Positions 26,531 through 34,529 of a stretch of DNA of 64,000 bases are shown in pieces. The notes under the pieces are model-generated. The model searched no databases and was not told the DNA's origin. It saw only the letters and a list, made by a program, of their open reading frames with translations. The DNA is from Archangium violaceum (GTDB lineage Bacteria > Myxococcota > Myxococcia > Myxococcales > Myxococcaceae), in contig NZ_CP069396.1 in assembly GCF_016887565.1 (NCBI RefSeq), positions 1,205,001 to 1,269,000 of the forward strand, read 5' to 3'. Each line of letters starts with the position of its first letter. The first letter of the stretch is position 1. The translations under genes were made by a program, and so were the position numbers.

Positions 26531-27844
26531 ATGAATGGAATGACTGTGCCTCGCTTCGAGGTTGGGCGTGTTTTCCCTTGCGTCTCGCTGTGGTCCCTCT
26601 CCGTATGGCTCCTCGGAGGAGTGCTCGCCGCTGGCTGCCAACCGAGCGTTGATGCCTGGGATGGGCAGTTGAATCCGGGTATCGCCGGGCTCGAGACGGG
26701 GACCTCTCCATCCGATGGGGGCACCAGCCCGTCCGACGCGGGCACGACGGTGCTGGCGCAGGTGGAGGTTCGCAACCTCAAGCCGGACCTGATGCTCCTG
26801 GTGGACACGTCCGGTTCCATGACGGAGCCGGTGGAGCCATCGAGTTCGAGCTGCATCGTCAACGGTCAGACGTGTGGCCCGAACACCTGGCCGTGCGACA
26901 CGTACCGTTGTCCCACGCGGTGGAGCTCGTTGCAGGCGGCGATGGCCTCCTTCCTCTCCGAGTACGGCGCGATGGCGCGCCTGGGGCTCGGAACCTATCC
27001 AGAGAACGCCTCGTGCGGCTCCACGACCCACCTGCGCGTCGGGCTGCCCACCTCGGACGATGAAACGACGCTGAAGAACAAGGCCTTCGATGTGATCGCC
27101 GCCATCCAGGGCATTCCCAACTCTGGGAGCAACATGCCCTCGGGCGGCACCCCCACGGGTCAGAGCCTCCGGTTCATGAGCTCCCTGCCGGACCTGCTGA
27201 CGGCCGAGCGCGCCGACTTCGTGCTGCTGCTGACGGATGGCGTGCCCAACTGCAATGAGGCTTATCCGTATCCCTATCCGAGTCCCCAGTGCCAGTGCAC
27301 GTTGAATCCCGAGTACGCGTGCACCTACGTGCCGTCGGTGGGCTGCCTGGACCAGGATGGTTCGATCGCCGCCATCCAGGAACTGAGGGACAGGGACATC
27401 CGGACCATCGTCGTCGGCTTCGGGGCGGAGACGGGGTCGAGCACGGGGCAGAGTGTGCTCAATGCCATGGCCGAGGCGGGAGGTTTCGCGCGCCAGTGTC
27501 AGCAGAGCTCGGATTGCGGCACGGGTGACACGTGCGACACCGCCACGGGATTCTGCGGGCGCCGCTTCTACCAGACCGGCAACCGGGCCGAGCTCGTGGC
27601 GGCGCTCCGGGCGGTCAGCGAGAAGTTGTCGAAGGAGTCCTGCCTCGTCCGGTTCGAGGTCTCGGCGGGAACGCCTCCCCAGGAGTCTCTCCAGGTCTCC
27701 CTGGATGGGACGGTGGTGGCGCCGGGGCCGGACTCGTGGAGCCTGACGAAGGAGGGTGTGCTCTTCACGGGCTCGGCGTGCCAGCGGATCCAGGCGGCGA
27801 CGTCGACGGCACCGATGCACATCGAGGTGCGCGCGCTCCTCTAG
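26531..27844 (+). CDS. VWA-domain, Cys-rich lipoprotein (CglB-like)
   Basis: 437 residues from the ATG at 26531. The signal VWLLGGVLAAGCQPS has its lipobox Cys at residue 36, with a rather long 20-residue n-region. A short Ser/Gly/Asp-rich linker leads to a von Willebrand A domain (about 85-380) with an intact MIDAS start DTSGS (92-96) and LLLTDGVPNCNE near 235. Many cysteines are inserted in loops (VNGQTCGPNTWPCDTYRC; CQCTLNPEYACTY; CDTATGFCG). Myxococcus CglB, an outer-membrane lipoprotein of gliding motility that acts as an adhesin, has this plan and length. Other myxobacterial VWA lipoproteins share it, so the symbol is withheld. The frame is open far upstream, but that part is antisense to the aminopeptidase. 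Confidence 0.78.
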   Translation: MNGMTVPRFEVGRVFPCVSLWSLSVWLLGGVLAAGCQPSVDAWDGQLNPGIAGLETGTSPSDGGTSPSDAGTTVLAQVEVRNLKPDLMLLVDTSGSMTEPVEPSSSSCIVNGQTCGPNTWPCDTYRCPTRWSSLQAAMASFLSEYGAMARLGLGTYPENASCGSTTHLRVGLPTSDDETTLKNKAFDVIAAIQGIPNSGSNMPSGGTPTGQSLRFMSSLPDLLTAERADFVLLLTDGVPNCNEAYPYPYPSPQCQCTLNPEYACTYVPSVGCLDQDGSIAAIQELRDRDIRTIVVGFGAETGSSTGQSVLNAMAEAGGFARQCQQSSDCGTGDTCDTATGFCGRRFYQTGNRAELVAALRAVSEKLSKESCLVRFEVSAGTPPQESLQVSLDGTVVAPGPDSWSLTKEGVLFTGSACQRIQAATSTAPMHIEVRALL

Positions 27845-27893
27845 CTCCGGACCCTCCTCGCGAGGCGTCAGCCTTCCGGGCGCGCTTCGCGCG

Positions 27894-27918
27894 AACTGGT
27901 CCGACTGTCGGACCAGTT
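27894..27918. promoter_or_regulatory. 25-bp near-perfect palindrome between two genes
   Basis: AACTGGTCCGAC and GTCGGACCAGTT are perfect 12-bp inverse arms around a single T. There is no U-tract, and the one-base centre is too tight for an RNA hairpin loop without melting base pairs. A protein-binding operator for the downstream gene (start 28032) is as likely as a transcript end for the VWA gene. Confidence 0.4.
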
Positions 27919-28031
27919 GGGCGAGCTCGCGTCCGGAGGCCGCTCCTCGTGTCTCGGTCCGTGTGACTTGATGAATAGCGCACGTCCTCCCACCGCGAGA
28001 GGTGGTATACGGAGAGGGGAGGCGCTTGCAC

Positions 28032-28826
28032 ATGGCGGACAAGTCACTTTGGAAGGGTGGACGGTTGGGCGCATTCCACCTCGGCCGACGGTACAAGGGC
28101 GTCGGGGCGGACCTGGGCCGCCTCTACGAGGCTCACAATGTCCGCACCGGTGTTTCCGCCCTGGTGCTGATGCCTGACCCGCGCGCTGGGTGGGACCCCG
28201 CGGAAGCGTGGCGGGTGAGTGCTTCCTCGCAGGTGGAGCCAACGCCTCATCTCGTGCTGGAGGTGGAGCAGGCTCCCGCCTCGGGTCAGTTGCCGGAACT
28301 GTCGGCCATGCTCGACCTGCTGACGAGCGCGGTGGAGCAGGTGGAAACGAAGGACGAGGTGCGCACCCATCTGACTCGCGAGCCGATCGGGCTGTGGCGC
28401 AGGTGGGCGGGGCGTTCGCGTCGGCTGGTGCGCTCGCGGTGGACACCGGTGGCCGCTGGCCTCGCCACGGTGGCGGTGGGTGTGGCGCTGTGGTTGCGCA
28501 TTCAGGCCCCCGGGAACCAGGAGCGAGCAGCGTCCGGTTTGGGCAATGAGGATCTGTTCCTGGCCAACGCGCCGCGCAAGATCGCCAGCAGCGACACGGG
28601 CACTGCGGGCATCGCCTACCCCCTGCCATCCAAGCCCTTTCGAGATCAGGCCAGGCCTCCGTGCAAGGCTGGCAGGAGCGGTAAGAGCGAGGTGGAGATC
28701 AACGGCGGGTGCTGGGTGGAACTCGCGAGGCGCCCTCCCTGCGAGGATGACGACGCGGAGTACCAGGGCAAGTGCTACCTGCCGGTGGGGGAGCGGGCCC
28801 CCTTGCCTCGGTCCATCCAGCAGTAG
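28032..28826 (+). CDS. Single-span membrane protein with Cys-rich tail, kinase-lobe relic at N-terminus
   Basis: 264 residues from the ATG at 28032. The first 60 residues (GRRYKGVGADLGRLYEAHNV, then TGVSALVLMPD) resemble the first strands of a Ser/Thr kinase N-lobe with the catalytic Lys lost; the C-lobe is absent. A helix spans about 145-165 (PVAAGLATVAVGVALWLRI). The C-terminal part has two CxxxC-like clusters (PPCKAGRSGKSEVEINGGCW and PPCEDDDAEYQGKCYLPVG). Similar small proteins occur in myxobacteria and are poorly described. A strong terminator and then an XRE-type HTH gene follow in the same direction. Function unknown. Confidence 0.65.
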   Translation: MADKSLWKGGRLGAFHLGRRYKGVGADLGRLYEAHNVRTGVSALVLMPDPRAGWDPAEAWRVSASSQVEPTPHLVLEVEQAPASGQLPELSAMLDLLTSAVEQVETKDEVRTHLTREPIGLWRRWAGRSRRLVRSRWTPVAAGLATVAVGVALWLRIQAPGNQERAASGLGNEDLFLANAPRKIASSDTGTAGIAYPLPSKPFRDQARPPCKAGRSGKSEVEINGGCWVELARRPPCEDDDAEYQGKCYLPVGERAPLPRSIQQ

Positions 28827-28970
28827 TTCGACCTGCTTGCATGTCCTGGGAAGTTGTGTTGTGGTGGTGACCGCAGAAGTCACCCCACGGAATCCACTGA
28901 CTGCCAGCAGTGGCCCGTGTCAGCGATTTGCGAAACGACGGCGTCCCGCGTCGTGGCGGGATTCCATCGG

Positions 28971-29016
28971 CAACGCCCCCGAGATGCCTGGCAGCTCTCG
29001 GCGGGCGTTGTTTTTT
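28971..29016 (+). terminator. Strong intrinsic terminator
   Basis: CAACGCCCCCGAGA (28971-28984) pairs with TCTCGGCGGGCGTTG (28996-29010), a 14-bp stem with one bulged C. The loop is 11 nt, followed directly by TTTTTT. It lies 145 bp after the membrane-protein stop and ends only 8 bp before the putative HTH start, so it could also attenuate the HTH gene. Confidence 0.85.
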
Positions 29017-29024
29017 GGTGGGAC

Positions 29025-29450
29025 GTGACAAGGATTGCCGAGCAGTCCTCCAGGGTCGGGCGGAACCAGGCCGGGAGGGAAGCCGCCGTACGGCGCCGCC
29101 TGTCCAAGAAGCTGGGGGAAGTGGCCCGAGCCGCGCGGGTCCAGGCGGGCCTGACCCAGGCGGATGTGGCCGAGCGCATCGGTATGTCCGCGGAGGTCTA
29201 CGGCCGCTTGGAGCGAGGGTTGATGTTGCCCAGTGTCCCCTCCTTGTGGCGCCTGTGTCTGACGCTCCGGATTCCGGCGGACCACCTGCTCGGGTTCGCT
29301 TCGGAGCAACCTCCCCAGTGGGCGCTCGAGCCTTCCTCTGAACGGGATGGCGCTCAGGTGCGGAGGTTGATGCGCTCGGTGCGCAAGCTCAAGGCATCCC
29401 AACTCCGGACGCTGAGCCTCATGGTGGCCACGCTCCAGCGGGAGGCGTGA
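29025..29450 (+). CDS. XRE-family HTH transcriptional regulator
   Basis: 141 residues using the GTG at 29025, the first plausible start after the terminator; the frame is open further upstream but would translate the terminator stem. The Cro/C1-type HTH lies at about 30-90: ARVQAGLTQADVAERIGMSA then YGRLERGLMLPSVPSLWRL. The C-terminus (RRLMRSVRKLKASQLRTLSL) is helical and basic. With only 8 bp between the terminator T-tract and the start, expression may depend on readthrough or a leaderless transcript. The target could be the membrane-protein gene upstream. Confidence 0.75.
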   Translation: MTRIAEQSSRVGRNQAGREAAVRRRLSKKLGEVARAARVQAGLTQADVAERIGMSAEVYGRLERGLMLPSVPSLWRLCLTLRIPADHLLGFASEQPPQWALEPSSERDGAQVRRLMRSVRKLKASQLRTLSLMVATLQREA

Positions 29451-29582
29451 GTCCGGCTGGCCTGTGCATCATCTTCCCGTGGACTCGGTGGCAATCAACA
29501 AGTGCGCGGGATTGCCTGCGGAGTATATCGAGCGGCTGCGCCGGGAAGAGTAGGACAACACTTTCCCGATTCTTATATGAAG

Positions 29583-29614
29583 ACTGCCCGCCCCAGAGAA
29601 CTGGCGCGGGCAGT
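29583..29614. terminator. GC-rich hairpin between convergent genes
   Basis: ACTGCCCGCCCCAG and CTGGCGCGGGCAGT pair with one internal C/C mismatch around AGAA. It lies between the HTH gene and the convergent collagen-like gene. The plus-strand side is followed by TGTTGCTC, only weakly T-rich. Confidence 0.55.
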
Positions 29615-29667
29615 TGTTGCTCAGGGAAGCTGCTTGGTTCTTGAGCAACGATTCAGTCCGGCTCGGT

Positions 29668-30618
29668 TCAGTGGGTCCTGCAGCAGATGGCTTCGGCTCG
29701 CACAGTCCCGGTTTCGGTTGAGGGGCCGGAAATGATGCACACGTAGGCCTGCCTCCCTCCGCTCGCCGTGATGGTCCCCGAGGTTCCGGCAGTAGCAGCA
29801 TTGACAATGGTGCATGCTCCGCCAGTGACGATCTCACCGGAATTACAATAAGCCCACGAGCCCGACGTGAAGGATTTGGCGGTCGAATTCGCCCCGAGGC
29901 GCTGGGTACACCCGGCGAAGCCTCCTGTGGGTCCCGGAGGGCCCTGGGGGCCTTGGAGTCCCTGAACTCCGTTGCACAGGTACTTCGTCAGAGTCCAGTC
30001 AACCTCCGAGATGTCAAGCACGCCATTACGGTTGGAGTCGGCGCCCAGTTCCAGCTTCGTACCGCCCGCGGCGCAGTTCGTTCCCGCGGTCTCGGGGGTG
30101 GTCTTTGCCAGGGTCGCCAGCCCCGTAGAACCTTGGGGACCGGTGCTCCCCGCCGGGCCCTGGGGACCGATGCTGCCCGCCAGGCCCTGGGGTCCTTGGG
30201 CTCCCTGTGGACCTGCCGGGCCAGTCTCACCCCTGTCTCCCTTCGGACCTTGAGTCCCCAAGGTGATTTCAAAGGCGTCGTTCTGCGTGGAATCCGAACC
30301 GGCTGATACCGTCAGGCGGTATGAGCCAGGCTGGAAGGTGGGTGCTTCGGCGACTACAAAGCCGCTCGCGTTCTGCCGGACCAACAATGAAAACCCAGCC
30401 AACTGAACGGCGGGCGCGGAAGTGCCGAAGTTTTGCCCATAGATGTAGAGGAAGATCTTTCCTTCCGTCGTCTTGTATTCAATCTCGACATTCTTGACGT
30501 CCAATTGTTGTGGACTCGTCTGGGCGTGAGCTACGCCAGATTCGAGAAGGCCAAATAGCAGGCCGCCCAATGCGATGGACTTGGACGCAATCCTCCCCAT
30601 GTGTGAATGATATTTCAT
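29668..30618 (-). CDS. Secreted collagen-like repeat protein
   Basis: 316 residues from the ATG at 30618 (a second ATG at 30600 is possible). A signal peptide (GGLLFGLLESGVAHAQ) is followed by an IPT/TIG-like beta domain (about 40-120; IYGQNFGTSAPAVQLAGFSL). Next come about 15 uninterrupted Gly-X-Y triplets (GPKGDRGETGPAGPQGAQG), a Ca-binding-like loop (DSNRNGVLDISEV), five more triplets, and a C-terminal domain with paired cysteines ending AEAICCRTH. Bacterial collagen-like proteins trimerise and serve in adhesion or exosporium-like layers. Codon usage is less GC-biased than in the neighbouring backbone genes. It opens the accessory half of the window. Confidence 0.85.
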   Translation of the reverse strand: MKYHSHMGRIASKSIALGGLLFGLLESGVAHAQTSPQQLDVKNVEIEYKTTEGKIFLYIYGQNFGTSAPAVQLAGFSLLVRQNASGFVVAEAPTFQPGSYRLTVSAGSDSTQNDAFEITLGTQGPKGDRGETGPAGPQGAQGPQGLAGSIGPQGPAGSTGPQGSTGLATLAKTTPETAGTNCAAGGTKLELGADSNRNGVLDISEVDWTLTKYLCNGVQGLQGPQGPPGPTGGFAGCTQRLGANSTAKSFTSGSWAYCNSGEIVTGGACTIVNAATAGTSGTITASGGRQAYVCIISGPSTETGTVRAEAICCRTH

Positions 30619-31111
30619 TCTGTGAACTCGCTTGCCTGGTGTTTGTTGGAATTGGGAGTGTGTTTCGTTGGGGTGCAAACTTTGGCCTTGCAAGGGGTGC
30701 CGCCCAGACACGCTCCAATCACGTGCGAACAGACTCTACCGTTGGGTTTGAGGGATTGTCTCGGGCAGGCAGGCAGCAAAGCTCAAGGCAGGCATGCTGG
30801 CTCCCCGAGGCGGTTCTCAACCAGGGATGCGGTCGCGGTGGAATCAGGGGAGAGGGTGCTTGGGCAACGAGGGAACCATTGATTTCAGCTTCCCAGAGTC
30901 GGTGAACGCCCAGCCCGCTGATGCCCTCACCGCTCGCGGGAAGTCGCTGCCTGCGGCTGACATAACCGTCCCTCTTGGCAGGAAGGGGCGGCTCAGTCGT
31001 CCCGCTCGATCTGTCGGTCCCCTGTGATGTGTTCCAGCGTGTCCGGCTGCCTGGAGGCCGCGCGGCTCCGGGCCGGAGCACCCTGTCTCCAGCCCAGAGC
31101 CACTCAGGACC
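30619..31111. other. Gap without recognisable gene
   Basis: About 490 bp. Short open frames on both strands have no signal, no domain and no convincing ribosome site. It probably holds the collagen-like gene's promoter at its left end and decayed sequence elsewhere. Confidence 0.5.
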
Positions 31112-31300
31112 TCAGAACAGCGTCAGCCCGTTCACCCAGATGTCGTACGGGCCCACGCCCCAGGTGTCCGTGCGGATCTCCGCGTAGTCCACCTTCGAGA
31201 AGGTGGGCGAGCCGCTGGCGGTGCGCATCCAGCCGCTGCCCCCGGCGAGCGGAAGCTCCACGTAGACCCACTCGTCCGGCGAGGTGGGCAGCAGAGCGCT
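31112..31300 (-). pseudogene. C-terminal fragment of a secreted carbohydrate-binding-type protein
   Basis: Only the last ~60 codons survive: EWVYVELPLAGGSGWMRTAS, then KVDYAEIRTDTWGVGPYDIW and VNGLTLF stop. The pattern of a W-rich beta strand ending a jelly-roll is typical of a CBM-like domain at the end of a secreted enzyme. The frame upstream turns into antisense of the transposase fragment at 31307, so the gene was cut there. Confidence 0.5.
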
Positions 31301-31306
31301 GGCACG

Positions 31307-31732
31307 GTGAGGCTGCACGCCTTCACCTTCGCCTCCAATCACTTCCACCTGTTGGTGTGGGCACGAGGGGCAGCGCTCGCCTCCTTCATGCAATACCTGC
31401 GAGCCAACCTGTCCAAGAAGGTGGGGCGGTTGGTGGACTGGAGTGGTGGCTTCTGGGAGAGGCGCTACTCGGCGGAGCCGGTGCGGGATGACGAGGCGCC
31501 GGTGGGCCGGCTGCGCTACGTGCTGGCCCATGGAGTGAAGGAGGGGCTGGTGGACAGGAGCTCCGAATGGCCGGGCCTCACGTGCCTGCCACAGCTGCTG
31601 GGGCCAGCCAGGCGGCTCTTTCGGTGGTTCAACTGGACGAAGCGCTGGAGCAAGAGGGGGAGCGAGGACATGGGAGGCGCGCAGGGGTGGGCCGAGCCGG
31701 TGGAGTTGGAGGTGGCACCGCTGCCGTGCTAG
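31307..31732 (+). pseudogene. REP-associated tyrosine transposase (RAYT), C-terminal part
   Basis: The frame opens with LHAFTFASNHFHLLVWARGA, carrying the HUH metal motif (HFH) of Y1 transposases. LRANLSKKVGRL, GGFWERRYSAEP, RLRYVLAHGVKEGLVDRSSE and WPGLTCLPQLLG follow, as in the RAYT branch. The normal N-terminus (about 50-60 residues before HUH) is missing and is replaced by the CBM fragment on the other strand. Inactive remnant. A complementary N-terminal fragment lies near 41.1 kb. Confidence 0.7.
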
Positions 31733-31839
31733 AAGGGACTGGGTGAGCAGGAGCGGCAGCGCGCGGTTGCTACCAGCCGACGGGCCCCGTAGGGCGAACC
31801 ACCTGACCTCCCACGTAGTCCTCGGGCCCCTTTGCCCGC

Positions 31840-32217
31840 TGATCACGATGGCCGATCCCGTTGATCACGATGGGCCGACGCGCGCAGACGGAGGCGGGCC
31901 GAAGCTACAGCCAGCCCAAAGGCGGAACCCATCCGGGTAGCGTGGCGGTAAGGCTTCAACTGGCAAACCCTGGCGCCGAGTGCGTGCACCGGGCCAAGTC
32001 GAGCACCGATTCCGAAGTCAACCGAGCACCGATTCCGGGGCGGTCGAGCACCAGCACGGGGTCAGGTGGGTTCATCGCTCGGTCCCTGTAAGTCCGCTCC
32101 ACGACTGGCGGGAGCGGCCTTCCAGGAACCTCGGTGGGGCCGAAGGAGCGGGAGGGGAGGGAGCCGCAGCCAGCGGTGCTCGACCCTACTGGAACGAGTG
32201 CTCGACTTGGCCGGAAT
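31840..32217. mobile_element. Solo IS21-like ends (multiple short terminal repeats)
   Basis: TGATCACGATGGCCGA recurs at 31840 and 31862 (one extra G). GAGCACCGATTCCG recurs at 32001 and 32024, with another GGTCGAGCACC at 32042. Inverse copies GGTGCTCGACC (32175) and GTGCTCGACTTGGCCGGAAT (32198) follow. Repeated short terminal motifs of this kind mark IS21-family ends. No istA or istB frame is left, so these are scars. Family naming is from memory of end sequences and is tentative. Confidence 0.4.
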
Positions 32218-32625
32218 ACGCAGCCGAGCCCTGGACAGCGGCGGGGGCTGTGTTGAAGGACTCGGCGGGCGCGGAGGTGGAGCTTTCAGCGTGGCAAGAG
32301 TCGGCCATCGCCCCGGTGCCTTGGGCTTTGTCGTGGTGGGTACCGAGAGGGAACCGGGGCAACTCGGCTGCCCCTGCACCCTCAAGCTGTGGGAAGCGCA
32401 GGGGCCCCGCACCGTCACCCTCGGGAACGTCACGTTCCCGCCTGTAGAGCAAGACGCAGCGCGCGAGTAGTGCCGCCGCCCCATCCGGCCCGAGGAGAGG
32501 CCAACCCACCTGATGGGTTTTCAGCACCTCACCAGACCCGACGGCTTGACCTGGCTGTCAGCCGCTTTCTGTAATCGACGGGTTTGGGCTTCCAGTTCGG
32601 GCGGCTCGCCCGGAGAGGTGCGGCA
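32218..32625. other. Gap before the toxin gene, no recognisable gene
   Basis: Frames here have no domain. The last 40 bp contain GGAGAGG, the ribosome-binding site of the toxin gene at 32626. Confidence 0.45.
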
Positions 32626-34056
32626 ATGTCTAGGCATTCTGTCGATACTCGCCCCGTGGACACACGGCGCCCCTTGCGCGTGGGTGCGCTGGCGCTGGCG
32701 GCGCTCATGCTGGTTACAGCCTGCGCCACGGGAGCCCCCATGGGCGCGGCATACCGTTCCCCCCCGAGCGTGCCGCACGACTCGCCCGAACCGTGGGCGC
32801 TGGAGTCGGAAGCCGAGAGTGGGGGCCGGGAAGAGGCTATCTTTACCAAGCTGCCAACGGACTTCGCGCCGGTGCAGGTGAGTGACGCCGAGTTTTCGGC
32901 GGCCATGGCGAACCTTTGGCTTCACATGCCGCTTCGGGTAGCCGCGTCCCGCCCCCCTCTGTATGTCGGGCGTAGGTTGACGTTGGCTTCCGCGCCCGTG
33001 AGCGGCGAAGCGTGGCAATCAGACCTGGCCCGATCCTATGGGCATTTTTGCGAGCGGTGCGGCACTCCAGGTGATTGCCTGACTCTGTTTGAAGACGGGC
33101 CCCGCATTCAGGATGACGACAAGCGAAGCCTTGCGCTCGCCCTGGCGGTGGGTCCTGCCCTGGAAGGCGTAAGCGCGGAAGTACGGGCCATGCTCGACCC
33201 AACGCGAATGCTCGCGATGATCAGCATTAGCATCACGGTTTATATGGCGCTGCTGTTGGCGCCAGTGCCCGAGCCGATAACGAAGGGCGCGGCCCTGGTG
33301 TTTAGTGCCGCCCTGTGGGGTTACCTCGGTTATGAATTCTTTGATTTGCTGCGGGCCTATGCGCGGCTTTACGAAGATGCGCCCCGGGCCTCCACCTTTG
33401 CGGAACTGCGCGAGATTGGCGAGCGTTTCGGGCGTGTCATCGGCCCCAACAGTGTGCGAATTCTCGTCATCGTGGGGACGGCAGCCATTGGTGAAACGGT
33501 GGCCCTTGCTTCCAAGGCCCCAAAGCTCCCCGGATTCGCGCAAGCGTCGGAGAGAGTCGCGGCTAATACCGGCTTGGGCCTGCTGGAGACGGCAACCGGA
33601 GCCGAGCGCCTTATTGCCTCTGTGCCCGAGGGGACGATCCGCGTGGTGTTGGCGCCTCATGCCGTTGCCATGACTGCCCGGGGCGTTGGCGCTGGGAGTC
33701 CTGCGCCGAGTCGGGGGAAGTTCCTGCCGAACGGACACAGGGCGTGGGGGTCGTTCAGTGGCTTTAGAGCAGCAATGGGATCAGCAGGCAATGGGAATGA
33801 ATGGCATCACATCGTCGAGCAAACTCCGGGGAACGTGAAGCGGTTTGGAGGCGAGGCACTTCACAACACCGGGAATGTCATGCGACTAGGCAAGGCCCTG
33901 CACATCCGGATAAGCTCCATTTACTCAACGATTCGTGTGGATATTACTGGTTCGACAACGATAACCGTGCGTAAGTGGCTCAGCACTCAATCTTATGAGG
34001 CGCAGTTCGCATTCGGATTGCGTGCGTTGGCGAATGTAAAAAGCGGAGTGTGGTGA
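32626..34056 (+). CDS. SitA-like polymorphic toxin lipoprotein with HHIVEQ-type nuclease C-terminus
   Basis: 476 residues; the ATG at 32626 follows GGAGAGG at 7 nt. Signal with lipobox Cys33 (ALALAALMLVTAC). The delivery region (about 140-360) matches the SitA5-type body as I remember it: PGDCLTLFEDGP, LDPTRMLAMISISITVYMAL, PVPEPITKGAALVFSAALWG, TFAELREIGERFGRVIGPNS, TAAIGETVALASKAPKLPGF. The C-terminal ~90 residues are a separate toxin module: EWHHIVEQTPGNVKRFGGEA with His394-His395, LHNTGNVMRL, and VRKWLSTQSYEAQFAFG, resembling HNH/His-Me finger nucleases. SitA lipoproteins are passed between myxobacterial cells by TraAB-dependent outer-membrane exchange and poison non-kin. The toxin-coding end is visibly more AT-rich than the body. 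The stop overlaps the immunity start by 1 nt. Confidence 0.82.
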   Translation: MSRHSVDTRPVDTRRPLRVGALALAALMLVTACATGAPMGAAYRSPPSVPHDSPEPWALESEAESGGREEAIFTKLPTDFAPVQVSDAEFSAAMANLWLHMPLRVAASRPPLYVGRRLTLASAPVSGEAWQSDLARSYGHFCERCGTPGDCLTLFEDGPRIQDDDKRSLALALAVGPALEGVSAEVRAMLDPTRMLAMISISITVYMALLLAPVPEPITKGAALVFSAALWGYLGYEFFDLLRAYARLYEDAPRASTFAELREIGERFGRVIGPNSVRILVIVGTAAIGETVALASKAPKLPGFAQASERVAANTGLGLLETATGAERLIASVPEGTIRVVLAPHAVAMTARGVGAGSPAPSRGKFLPNGHRAWGSFSGFRAAMGSAGNGNEWHHIVEQTPGNVKRFGGEALHNTGNVMRLGKALHIRISSIYSTIRVDITGSTTITVRKWLSTQSYEAQFAFGLRALANVKSGVW

Positions 34057-34529
34057 TGGATTTTGAAAATATCGTGCAAGATTTTGCACATCACGTACAG
34101 GCTCAAACTGAGGCGACTTGGCGGGGAGACGCGAAGACCGGAAATAAGCATGCAAAAAAAGCGATTGCCGCATTCACGAAGCTGCGTTCCATCGGCGATG
34201 CGGGGCGCGATGCGCTCGCGGTGTTGTTCTCACATCCTCGCATGGACGTGCGAGTAATGGCTGCCGTGTTCCTGCTCCGCCATCGGACGGCAGAGGCTAA
34301 AGCAGTTTTGGAAGAGGCAGCAAAAGGGCAAGGGTTGGTTCCGTTCGGAGCTTCCGAAGCCTTGAAGCGATGGGAAGAGGGCACTTGGGCCCTGGACCCT
34401 GCCGAGGATGATGCAGGGTCCTCAGAAGAACCCCGCCCGGCACCGCCGACTAAGCGCGGCCGACCACGCACGGAGCGCGCCGCGCCTGACAAACGGAGGG
34501 GGAGCAAGCGGGACAAACGCGGCGGTTGA
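34056..34529 (+). CDS. DUF2019-type immunity protein candidate
   Basis: 157 residues, ATG at 34056 sharing one base with the toxin stop (TGATG). Residues about 1-115 form helical HEAT-like repeats of the DUF2019 pattern: KHAKKAIAAFTKLRSIGDAG, then ALAVLFSHPRMDVRVMAAVF and EAKAVLEEAAKGQGLVPFGA. No signal peptide, so it acts in the cytosol, as needed to neutralise a nuclease. The last 40 residues are basic and Pro-rich (PTKRGRPRTERAAPDKRRG), reminiscent of an AT-hook, and may contact nucleic acid. Immunity role is inferred from position and coupling. Confidence 0.72.
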   Translation: MDFENIVQDFAHHVQAQTEATWRGDAKTGNKHAKKAIAAFTKLRSIGDAGRDALAVLFSHPRMDVRVMAAVFLLRHRTAEAKAVLEEAAKGQGLVPFGASEALKRWEEGTWALDPAEDDAGSSEEPRPAPPTKRGRPRTERAAPDKRRGSKRDKRGG

